64,000 nt of DNA, taken from assembly GCF_030297135.1 (NCBI RefSeq), contig NZ_AP028066.1, positions 186,001 through 250,000 of the forward strand, in the 5' to 3' direction. Source of the DNA: Pseudoalteromonas apostichopi. GTDB lineage: Bacteria; Pseudomonadota; Gammaproteobacteria; Enterobacterales; Alteromonadaceae. Position 1 is the first letter of the stretch. Every line of letters begins with the position of its first letter. Of the stretch, positions 1 to 7,528 are shown one piece after another. Below the pieces are notes generated by a model that was given only the letters and a program-made list of their open reading frames with translations, searched no databases and was not told where the DNA came from. A program made the translations under genes and the position numbers.

Positions 1-237
1 AATTAAATCTCCAAAGGCACCGCGGCCAATAACATAATATTTATCTAATCCTTTTTCTTCACGCTCAGCGAATTCAGTTCCTCCAAGCCAAATTTGCAAA
101 ATATCATGGTATTCCTGCGGGTTAACTAGCCAGAAAATACCATCACCCCAGCCACAAAAACCATATTCTTGCCAGTATTCCAACAAACGGTCAGGAAGCT
201 TGCCTTTAAAAAATTCAAGCGTTTCATTGGTTGGCAT
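1..237 (-). CDS. GAD-like domain protein (DUF1851/Tdi1-type T6SS immunity), partial
   Basis: The gene is cut by the window edge, so only the first 79 residues are seen. They read KLPDRLLEYWQEYGFCGWGD, then FWLVNPQEYHDIL and YYVIGRGAFGDLI, the conserved core of the GAD-like domain that usually precedes DUF1851. Family members include T6SS immunity proteins of the Tdi1 type. It lies on the same strand as, and just after, the YezG-like immunity gene and the Rhs toxin, so a second (orphan or accessory) immunity role is inferred. The start used is the ATG at 235-237, which has no clear Shine-Dalgarno sequence. The reading frame stays open upstream for about 20 more codons that look homologous to the family N-terminus (FYSYAGFGPAIKAT), but there is no ATG, GTG or TTG before the stop. 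The true start is therefore uncertain. Confidence 0.7.
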   Translation of the reverse strand, partial: MPTNETLEFFKGKLPDRLLEYWQEYGFCGWGDGIFWLVNPQEYHDILQIWLGGTEFAEREEKGLDKYYVIGRGAFGDLI

Positions 238-292
238 TGTTGCTTTTATCGCGGGACCAAACCCCGCATAACTGTAAAAGTTATCAAAAAAT

Positions 293-631
293 TTATTCGT
301 CCTTTAACCGTTCTATTTCGTCTGCCAATTCTTGATCCCATGAAAAATCAATATTGAATTCACCAGTTGGTTTCAGATGAAAGACAGCACGATTCCACAT
401 GTTCGAATCATTTTCAGTAGTTATTTCATGTAGCTCTTCAACATCATCAAAAATATTATCATCAACCTCAAAATAACTAACAGATTCACCGTTTTGATAT
501 TGTCCAGAGAAATCGCCTGCATCACCAAACCACTCAATATCGATGCTTGCTTGTTCCCAATCTACATTGATACTCTCTGTCATACCTCTTGCAATAGATA
601 AATAGATATCTTGTATCTCTCGCTTTCCCAC
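293..631 (-). CDS. YezG/DUF600-like immunity protein
   Basis: A small acidic protein of 112 residues, with no signal peptide or membrane segment. It resembles the YezG (DUF600) family: an N-terminal helix ending IYLSIARGM, a W in VDWEQASIDIEWFG, a central acidic stretch and a C-terminal W-N-R-A-V-F-H-L followed by GEFNIDFSWD. YezG proteins neutralise nuclease toxins of the YeeF kind, which fits the non-specific nuclease at the end of the adjacent Rhs protein. The start chosen is a GTG at 629-631, two bases after the Rhs stop. It is preceded by a GGAGG at 637-641 that lies inside the last codons of rhs, with 5-base spacing. A longer in-frame ATG at 679 would overlap rhs by 47 bases and is less likely. 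Toxin and immunity genes are thus tightly coupled. Family assignment is by motif reading only. Confidence 0.65.
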   Translation of the reverse strand: MGKREIQDIYLSIARGMTESINVDWEQASIDIEWFGDAGDFSGQYQNGESVSYFEVDDNIFDDVEELHEITTENDSNMWNRAVFHLKPTGEFNIDFSWDQELADEIERLKDE

Positions 632-632
632 C

Positions 633-3600
633 TTAACCTCCAAACTTATTTTTAAATATTCGTTTTGATGGCTTTCCATCTATGTTATAGCGCACAACAA
701 ATTTGCTAGGGCGTTTAGATTCCCCATCATATACAGCTTGTATATCAACCTCGACTTCTTTGGGTGGTTCTTCTTTTAAAGCCTTTGCCCATTTATTTTC
801 CATGCTCTTCCAAGCACCTTTATTGAGATTGCCATCCATAGCAGCATAATTAATTTGCTCACCCGGACCATTAAAAATTGAAGCGATTAAATGTCCACCT
901 TCATCGTCGTCCAGTCCATCTTTAATACCATCAACTTTACCTGCTTTAGCTTGTTGGTATGTATTCCGATCGGCTTTTGACAAGTCCAGTTTACCACTAA
1001 CAGAATTTACACGTCCAAGTTCATCGGTGCCGTATGTATAGTTACCAACTTCATACTTGCTATTTGGCTGTAATTTGCCATTAAGAGCTTTATTCCAACC
1101 ACCTTTTTTACCTGGGTCTAATTTTATTACATCGTCTAACTTTTTAACCGCAGGCTCGAGTGCTTTATCTGCCACTTTACCTGGTATAAGTGCAATACCC
1201 GCTGTCGCAACCCCAGTAGCTGTTACACCTGTGTCTACCATTTGGCTTATTGCCTCGGCAGCATCTGCAAGCCCTTCAACGAACCATTCAACTGGTGTAA
1301 TAGCAACAGGGGTTATTGCATCAGCCATAGGATCGTTATGATCATACGCAGGCACTTCAATTGCTTTAGTTTCTTTACAACTAAGTCCTAACGGATCCAC
1401 CCAATTCACCGGATTCGGCGCATATTGATAGTGATTTATGCCACCCACTAAGCCTATCGGGTCTTGGTTTATAAAGCGTTGTTGTTTGGGGCTGTAATAG
1501 CGGTAGCGGTTGTAGTGTAGGCCGCTTTCCTCATCAAAATATTGTCCTTGAAAACGTATTGGCTGAGTGAAGCTGTTTTCTTTATAAAAGTCAGCATGGG
1601 TTTCTGGTTCTTCATAGCCGTACACATCGGCGTGGTTTTGCCATACAACTTCTGCGTTATTGTTTGTAACAAAACGTGGGGTATTTAGTTGGTCTAGGTG
1701 GTAGTAAAACAGCTCACCTTGCTTAATCAGTGCGACCGGGTGAAATTGATTGGGTAAGTTGATGTACCAAGTATACTCGCCGTGCTGGTATTCACCTATT
1801 AGTTGGTCGTTATCCCAAATATAATCAATCTTGCCATGCTCAGTCTGCTTAGCGATACGACGACCCAGTGGGTCGTAGTCGTAATGTGTTAGCGTGCCGT
1901 TGTTGTTAAAGCTGCTTAATTGGTTGAACGCATTGTATTCACGGTGCGTTTTTATACCTTTGCCCGTTTCACGTACTTGGTTACCACAGTCATCGTATTC
2001 AAAATCGCTATCGCCAAAATGGGTTAACCTGTCGGCATCGACTTGGCTATGTGTAACAGCATCATTAGCTTCTTGTTTATTGACTGCTTCATCATGCTGC
2101 GCTTGAGTTTGGCTAATCGGGTTACCAAAGCTGTCCCACTGAAATTGCTTGGCGGTTTCTGGCGCTTGTGTATCCGACTTTGCATCAGCTAGATTTTGCT
2201 GAATTAACTGGCCAAGGCTATTGTATTCAAACTGTGTATTTTGGCAGCTAATGCCTTGTTCATCACGCGCAATAAGTTGATTAACCGCATCATATTGATA
2301 ATCACAGCTATCAAATAATGTGTGCTCTGGATGCGTTAGTTGCTGCTGCGTTAAACGCCCAAATACATCAAATGTCTGATTAAGGGTAACCTGATTACCG
2401 AAACGTTGAGTTTTGATATTATTTTGGCTGTCGTAGCCAAGCTCGACGAGTTTAGCTAACTCACCATCCGCTCGCTTTACCTGTATAACACTTAACTGGC
2501 CAAAACTATTGTAGTTATAATAAAGGGTTGTTGAGTCTGGCAAGGTAAGAGACTGTCGTCTGCCATAGTCATCGTAGCTGTATGCGAGTTTATGGGTTTG
2601 AGACTGGTTGTGAATTTGCTCAACACTGAGTAGTCGTCCACCTTTATCAAACGACTGTTTAATCGTTGATTGCTCATTATGAGCACGCGCTATTTTACCC
2701 TCTGGCGTATAACTGTAATGGTTAGCGTTATTAACGATGTGTTTATTTGTGGCTAGACTTGCGTGCTGCGAAATAACGCGGCCTAGCTTATCACGCTTAA
2801 TATTTACATGGCGTTTGTCGCTTTGCGTGACAGCCTCTAAACGATTACATGCGTCGTACTTAAATTGCTGCTCAGTACCATCAAACCCCGTGATTTGTGT
2901 TGGGTTTTCGTTTGCATCGTAATTGATGCGATAAATATGGCCGTCACTACGCTCGATTGCGGTTAAATTTCGCTCTTTATCATACGTTAAATGCAGTGCA
3001 CTGCCATCTGGCTGTATCACGCAGTGAGGTTGGCTTAGTCCCTCAAAGTGCTGCTCTGTGGTATCACCATTACCGTTTTTCGAACTAACTAACCTACCAG
3101 CATCATCATAAGAATAAAGCTGTTGTTGTTTGTTATCAGGGTTACTTTGCTCAAACGCGGTTGTTTCAACTAGTTGCCCTTGCGAATTATATTTATATTG
3201 AGTAAGCAGACCTGCTTGGTTAATGGTTGCATTTATACGACCGAGGTTATCGTAGCTATAACGAATGAGCTCATCATTATGCTGCTTTGCAAGTAGCTCA
3301 CCTTGTTCATTCCACGTGTATTTTAATACATGACCATTTGGCGTGACATGCTGGGTCAAATTACCTTGTTTGTCGTAACTGTAAAGTGCAATTCGCCCAT
3401 CTGCTTGGGTTTCACTTTGTAATAACCCTGAGGCACTGTATTGGCGTTTAATCTTCTCGCCATTTGGCAAAATAACAACGACTTGTTGACCAAGTTGGTT
3501 ATAACCAAATTGAGTGCGGTTACCATCAGCTTGGGTGACTGATTCAAGTTGGCCGTATTCAGTGTAGGTATAAAGCGTTTGATGACCTAGAGCATCAGTT

Positions 3601-5033
3601 TGCGCTACTTTTTGCCCTAGCGAGTTGTAATCATAGCGCGTGATATTACCGTTGGCATCAGTGTGCTCAATCAGCTTACCTTGCTCATTGTGCACAAAGT
3701 GCTCTTGGTTGCCGCGTGAATCTATACTGGTTGTTTTATTGCCTTGATACTCGAACCGATAACAATAGGTGTTGTCATCCCCCCACTGTTTAATACATTT
3801 GGCATCATAACCATACGAGTCCCACTCAAAGTGATGACTAAAACCGCTTGCTCTGGTTCGCTTTATTAGTAAATTTGCAGCGTTATATTTATAACGCTCT
3901 TGTTCAGCAAATTGGTTTGTTGCCGCCACTAAGTTTGACTGTTCATCATACTCATAACTGGCTAATGGCTGATCTAAAAGAACTAATTTTCCTTGTTCAT
4001 TAGTACGATAAGCGTGCACCGTTTTGAGCAAACCGTGCTTATTATATTTCAGTACACAGCCGCGTACTTTGTTTACTTCAATACGTTGTAAACGCTCCAT
4101 CGAATCATAATAAAAACGGGTGCTTTGACCTTTTTCATTGATGATTTTTTCGAGCAACCATGCTGATCCACCCGGCATAAAAGTCAGGTGTTTATCATCT
4201 GGTGTTACTAATACTTGCTTGCCATTTTCTTTGTAATGAAGCACCAAGTTACTACTTAACTGATAACTCGATTGCCCCGGCTTCACTTTTTCAAACTTAT
4301 GAGTCGCACCATGTTCGTCGTGATACTCAAGCCAGTAGGTGCCCTTTTTCTTTGGGCCCACTTTCGGCGGTGGTAGGTAATGCTCGGTTAATTGCACTAA
4401 ATAATCGTGACGCCAGCCATTACCCAGTATTGTTTTTTGATTACAGTGCGACGAACGATACAACCGACGCCACGTTAAAGGCCTATTTGCGGCTAATGAG
4501 AAGTCAGTTAAAGGAAGAATTTCTTCGCCTGTTAGCATCGAAACCGGGTCTGAACGGCATTCTTGTTCTGTTATAGGCGTTTCACTTGCGGTTGTGTTAC
4601 TGGCACTGCCCTTATTGCTAGCAGGAGCTTGTGTTGCTTTTTTGGCATTACTTGGCACAGCCGAAGACGCTGAACTGCTACTTTGCGATGAGCGCGTATT
4701 ATCACTGACTTGAATGGTGCTTTTTACTTGCTGCTGGTAGCTCGTAATGGCACCTGAGGTTAAGGCTTTTATCAAAGCCGATGCAGTTTCGCGCGCTGTT
4801 GCTTGCCTTGGACAATTAATACCAGCAACATTTAACAATTGAATAAGATCTAATCGTTTAGCAGCATCGCCACTTAATACCGCGCCAACCTCTGCTACAA
4901 ATTTGTAGGCACTATCCGGCGTATTCGTTGCGACAGCAATAAAACCACTGGGGGCTGGCTGTTTGGCTAACACGAGGCAGATGGGATAACGTGTTCCCTG
5001 TAACACAACTGCTTTACTATCCATTAGTTGCAC
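633..5033 (-). CDS. Rhs-repeat T6SS effector with C-terminal DNA/RNA non-specific endonuclease
   Basis: A 1466-residue polymorphic toxin. Residues 1-110 are a domain I do not recognise, followed by a Ser/Ala-rich linker to about 155. A DUF6531-type segment starts at CRSDPVSMLTGE. Many YD repeats (for example YDSMERLQRI) then build the Rhs shell, which ends with the hallmark QDPIGLVGGINHYQYAPNPV and DPLGL near residue 1217, where Rhs proteins cleave themselves. The 249-residue tip has a hydrophobic stretch and then, from about residue 1320, an Endonuclea_NS_2-like nuclease with EGGHLIASIFNGPGEQIN (predicted catalytic His about 1381) and ALKEEPPKEVEVDIQAVYDG. There is no PAAR domain in this protein. 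A separate PAAR gene lies upstream. The listed start is GTG, overlapping the upstream stop by 10 bases; an ATG at 5024 (TAATG overlap) is an alternative. The toxin presumably degrades nucleic acid in competitor cells. Confidence 0.88.
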   Translation of the reverse strand: MQLMDSKAVVLQGTRYPICLVLAKQPAPSGFIAVATNTPDSAYKFVAEVGAVLSGDAAKRLDLIQLLNVAGINCPRQATARETASALIKALTSGAITSYQQQVKSTIQVSDNTRSSQSSSSASSAVPSNAKKATQAPASNKGSASNTTASETPITEQECRSDPVSMLTGEEILPLTDFSLAANRPLTWRRLYRSSHCNQKTILGNGWRHDYLVQLTEHYLPPPKVGPKKKGTYWLEYHDEHGATHKFEKVKPGQSSYQLSSNLVLHYKENGKQVLVTPDDKHLTFMPGGSAWLLEKIINEKGQSTRFYYDSMERLQRIEVNKVRGCVLKYNKHGLLKTVHAYRTNEQGKLVLLDQPLASYEYDEQSNLVAATNQFAEQERYKYNAANLLIKRTRASGFSHHFEWDSYGYDAKCIKQWGDDNTYCYRFEYQGNKTTSIDSRGNQEHFVHNEQGKLIEHTDANGNITRYDYNSLGQKVAQTDALGHQTLYTYTEYGQLESVTQADGNRTQFGYNQLGQQVVVILPNGEKIKRQYSASGLLQSETQADGRIALYSYDKQGNLTQHVTPNGHVLKYTWNEQGELLAKQHNDELIRYSYDNLGRINATINQAGLLTQYKYNSQGQLVETTAFEQSNPDNKQQQLYSYDDAGRLVSSKNGNGDTTEQHFEGLSQPHCVIQPDGSALHLTYDKERNLTAIERSDGHIYRINYDANENPTQITGFDGTEQQFKYDACNRLEAVTQSDKRHVNIKRDKLGRVISQHASLATNKHIVNNANHYSYTPEGKIARAHNEQSTIKQSFDKGGRLLSVEQIHNQSQTHKLAYSYDDYGRRQSLTLPDSTTLYYNYNSFGQLSVIQVKRADGELAKLVELGYDSQNNIKTQRFGNQVTLNQTFDVFGRLTQQQLTHPEHTLFDSCDYQYDAVNQLIARDEQGISCQNTQFEYNSLGQLIQQNLADAKSDTQAPETAKQFQWDSFGNPISQTQAQHDEAVNKQEANDAVTHSQVDADRLTHFGDSDFEYDDCGNQVRETGKGIKTHREYNAFNQLSSFNNNGTLTHYDYDPLGRRIAKQTEHGKIDYIWDNDQLIGEYQHGEYTWYINLPNQFHPVALIKQGELFYYHLDQLNTPRFVTNNNAEVVWQNHADVYGYEEPETHADFYKENSFTQPIRFQGQYFDEESGLHYNRYRYYSPKQQRFINQDPIGLVGGINHYQYAPNPVNWVDPLGLSCKETKAIEVPAYDHNDPMADAITPVAITPVEWFVEGLADAAEAISQMVDTGVTATGVATAGIALIPGKVADKALEPAVKKLDDVIKLDPGKKGGWNKALNGKLQPNSKYEVGNYTYGTDELGRVNSVSGKLDLSKADRNTYQQAKAGKVDGIKDGLDDDEGGHLIASIFNGPGEQINYAAMDGNLNKGAWKSMENKWAKALKEEPPKEVEVDIQAVYDGESKRPSKFVVRYNIDGKPSKRIFKNKFGG

Positions 5034-5866
5034 ATTTCCTTACTTATCCATAAGTATGACGCGACGGCTTGGTACTTGTTGTACTCTTGCGAAATTATTA
5101 ACGCCTGCCCAAAACGCTCAGCATAAAGTGAGCTATTTGTCAGGCTTGCGAGGTTTACAACCCCTTCTATTGCTCCCATTTTGCCTAATTTATAATTAGG
5201 AAGTTGGAACATCGTTTGTTCATTAATTTTTTTACTTAAAACAGGTAAATAACTTACCCAATCATCACTTTCTAGGCCATTACCTGGGGCAAACACTAAA
5301 TCTATTTTTTGTTCATTTAGCGATAAAATATGTTCAAGCTCTGCATGTATAGGCTGATGCTTTGCTATATCCACAGAAGAACACATGCTCGTAGATTGCA
5401 ACGCCCAGCCTACCTGAGTAAATTCAACACATGCCTTACAAGCCGCTATACCTAAATATTCAAAGCCGTTATGCTTTGAGGCTTTAAACACACCATCAAT
5501 TGCTACCACATCAAAAGCACTAAAATTTTGCTCTTTAGCTAATGCAATCGCACTGTGCATAGCGTTTGCGCCTTCAAAAATCATCTGTTCGACAGCAATG
5601 CCATAACGCTGCTGAAGGCTATTTATAAATAGTGTCTTATGATCAGTTTGAAAAGGCAGTGCCGGTAATAACCAAATTAACGGTTGCTGCACGTCTGACT
5701 CTTTCAATACTGACTTTGCTTTTACAATACAGTCATAAATAAAGGCATCAAATGAATGCCAGTTTTGCACTTGCTCATGACCCGAGCTCCCCTCTAGTAT
5801 TAATACTTCTGGGGCTACTTTATAAGGTGTATCAAACTGCTGTATTGAAATTTTAAATGCACTCAA
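5024..5866 (-). CDS. Thiolase-like (beta-ketoacyl-synthase-fold) T6SS accessory protein
   Basis: A soluble protein of 280 residues. It has patterns of the thiolase/ketoacyl-synthase fold, such as VVAIDGVFKAS near the middle and LGKMGAIEGVVNLASL towards the end, where ketoacyl synthases carry GATGAA-like motifs. A usual catalytic Cys-His-His set is not obvious, so enzyme activity is doubtful. Thiolase-like proteins occur next to VgrG and PAAR effectors in other T6SS islands, as I recall around vgrG1b of Pseudomonas aeruginosa, where they are thought to help effector loading. Here the gene sits directly before rhs (10-base overlap) and after the helical protein (2-base gap), which supports a chaperone or adaptor role. 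The start is TTG at 5864-5866 because no ATG or GTG is available after the preceding in-frame stop. Confidence 0.5.
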   Translation of the reverse strand: MSAFKISIQQFDTPYKVAPEVLILEGSSGHEQVQNWHSFDAFIYDCIVKAKSVLKESDVQQPLIWLLPALPFQTDHKTLFINSLQQRYGIAVEQMIFEGANAMHSAIALAKEQNFSAFDVVAIDGVFKASKHNGFEYLGIAACKACVEFTQVGWALQSTSMCSSVDIAKHQPIHAELEHILSLNEQKIDLVFAPGNGLESDDWVSYLPVLSKKINEQTMFQLPNYKLGKMGAIEGVVNLASLTNSSLYAERFGQALIISQEYNKYQAVASYLWISKEMCN

Positions 5867-5868
5867 TG

Positions 5869-6867
5869 CTAACTCGCTTGACTATTTCGACAGTCATATT
5901 TAAGCGCATTTAAAATTGTAATCACTTGCCAACTGAAAAAATCAACACCTTGCAGGCTTGCTACACTGACAGGTCTATTCATCGCAAAGCCATAAACCAG
6001 TGTTTGATCATTAAATTTGATCTTTTGCTCTGGCCAACTCAATGCAAATTGGCGCTGAAAATCAACAACCGCTTGCTTACAGTTGCCAACCTGAATTTGA
6101 GTATTAAATGCAACTAATTCATCGAGCTGACTACCTAAGCAGCGTTTAATACCAGCAACAAGATTCTTGGCCGGCCTCACTTCGGTCAACAGCGCAACAG
6201 CCATGGGGACATATTTTGTTGCCCCAGTTTGCAATAGCACCACAATAGCTTGCTCTCGAGAAAACTGCTGGCTCACATAGTTGCAAACAAAGTTCACCCT
6301 TTGTGGATCTAGCAATAATAGGTACACAGACATTAACGGTGAATTAATCATCGCAGCCTTTTCAAATGCGTTTACTGTTTCTTGCATTTCAGGCATATCT
6401 GGCAGCTGTTTTACAGCACGTTTTATTGCTTTATAAATAATCGCCTTTGTATCTGAATTACCGTATACATTTGCCCAATTCAAAAAGTCGCTATTGGCGG
6501 ACCCACTTATTGTTAAGCTTTTCTCCAAAAGCTTATTTTTTAAAAGCGAAAACTCATGTCGGTTTAATAACCCCAAAAACCTCTGCTTTTGAGAGTTCGA
6601 CATTAATTGCAGCGCAACCAAGCACACTTCAGCAATGTCATCTGATAAAGCTTCCTGCTGCTTTAACGTCTCAAGTTCTTCAATAATGCGTTGCACCATT
6701 TCAAACTTCACATTGCTAGTACCCTGATATGCCTCTACTTTTAAAGCTAACTGCTGACGAACTTGAGCAATAAACCCAATGCTATAAAAAGCACTTTGCT
6801 GCATCACATTTAAATTTGAAAGAGCTGCTTTATGCTCATTTAAAATGAGTGATAACACCTTATCCAC
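5869..6867 (-). CDS. Uncharacterised helical T6SS accessory protein (possibly TIGR02270-like)
   Basis: A 332-residue, mostly alpha-helical soluble protein with no signal peptide or membrane segment. Its Leu/Ala-rich stretches (for example around VCLVALQLMSNSQKQRFLGL) suggest helical repeats of the HEAT kind. Proteins annotated TIGR02270, with HEAT-like repeats, lie beside thiolase-like genes in other VgrG/PAAR effector islands. The same order here suggests that assignment, but I see no diagnostic motif that proves it. The start is a GTG at 6865-6867 that overlaps the PAAR stop codon (GTGGATAA, 8 bases), so translation is probably coupled to PAAR. The function is inferred from position only: loading of the Rhs cargo or assembly of the spike. 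Confidence 0.45.
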   Translation of the reverse strand: MDKVLSLILNEHKAALSNLNVMQQSAFYSIGFIAQVRQQLALKVEAYQGTSNVKFEMVQRIIEELETLKQQEALSDDIAEVCLVALQLMSNSQKQRFLGLLNRHEFSLLKNKLLEKSLTISGSANSDFLNWANVYGNSDTKAIIYKAIKRAVKQLPDMPEMQETVNAFEKAAMINSPLMSVYLLLLDPQRVNFVCNYVSQQFSREQAIVVLLQTGATKYVPMAVALLTEVRPAKNLVAGIKRCLGSQLDELVAFNTQIQVGNCKQAVVDFQRQFALSWPEQKIKFNDQTLVYGFAMNRPVSVASLQGVDFFSWQVITILNALKYDCRNSQAS

Positions 6868-7150
6868 CGATTAAAACCGTCGGGTTACCTAAAACAATTT
6901 TGCCGCCATGTGAAGTACTGTCTCCCATTCGAGCAGCGGGTTTCCCGTTTATTTTGACTGTACCCGAACCGCTATTAATACTATCTGGCGGGCCTATACA
7001 AACAAGCATGTCACCTTGTCTTGCAGCAGGCATATTGCCTATTAATACATTGGCAGATCCTGCCACAATGGGTCCACCTACGTGAGGTACCTGTGCTGTG
7101 ACTTTTGGACAAACATGCATATGCCCTAACGTTGAAGCGGGTTTTCCCAT
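6860..7150 (-). CDS. PAAR-domain spike-tip protein
   Basis: A 96-residue stand-alone PAAR protein. PAAR proteins form the sharp cone on the VgrG trimer and connect effectors to it. The sequence starts MGKPASTLGHMHVCP, then has GGPIVAGSANVLIGNMPAARQGD and later INGKPAARMGDSTSHGGK, the repeated proline-alanine-alanine-arginine motifs. The His and Cys residues at 10, 12, 14 and in STSHGG are candidates for zinc binding. The length is normal for a PAAR without extension. It precedes the helical and thiolase-like genes and the Rhs gene in one direction of transcription, so it probably caps the VgrG encoded upstream and carries the PAAR-less Rhs effector. Confidence 0.92.
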   Translation of the reverse strand: MGKPASTLGHMHVCPKVTAQVPHVGGPIVAGSANVLIGNMPAARQGDMLVCIGPPDSINSGSGTVKINGKPAARMGDSTSHGGKIVLGNPTVLIGG

Positions 7151-7170
7151 AATGCCTTCCTTGTTGTTGG

Positions 7171-7527
7171 CTATTCGTTTAAAGGAATAACTTGTAACTT
7201 ATTTGTGCACACGAGTTTTGCCAACTCCTGCGCTATTTCGTCGTACGAAAGATCATTTATTATTGAACTTGTGTGTGTAGCGTATTGGTAAATATGCGAC
7301 AACACATTGCAACTATTGAGTACAGGGTGAAGGTTTATAAAAAATTGCTCAGCAAAATAACCATCAAGGCTCTTAAAATAATCTATTGGCAAGTTCAAAA
7401 ACGGATCATCTGGGCGGTTTACACAAAGACACACCAAATGAGGAAGCCCATAACGGCAATAAACGGTAAAGCCATTACTTGCTGCGCCATGCACGACACC
7501 TGGTTGAAGCGTATTATGTAATTCCAT
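7171..7527 (-). CDS. Hypothetical protein between vgrG and PAAR
   Basis: A 118-residue protein that I do not recognise. It has no signal peptide and no membrane helix. Visible features are four to five cysteines (VYCRYGLPHLVCLCV, LNSCNVL, KLVCTNK) and several aromatic residues in the middle (DYFKSLDGYFAEQFFINL). The gene begins one base after the vgrG stop codon and ends 20 bases before the PAAR start, so it belongs to the same transcript. Small proteins in this position in other T6SS islands act as adaptors between VgrG and the PAAR-effector complex, which is the most reasonable guess here. No homology claim is made. Confidence 0.6.
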   Translation of the reverse strand: MELHNTLQPGVVHGAASNGFTVYCRYGLPHLVCLCVNRPDDPFLNLPIDYFKSLDGYFAEQFFINLHPVLNSCNVLSHIYQYATHTSSIINDLSYDEIAQELAKLVCTNKLQVIPLNE

Positions 7528-7528
7528 G

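Noticed and set aside
1057..4576. Several plus-strand frames opposite rhs
   Set aside because: They are shadows of the long repetitive rhs frame, with no ribosome binding sites.
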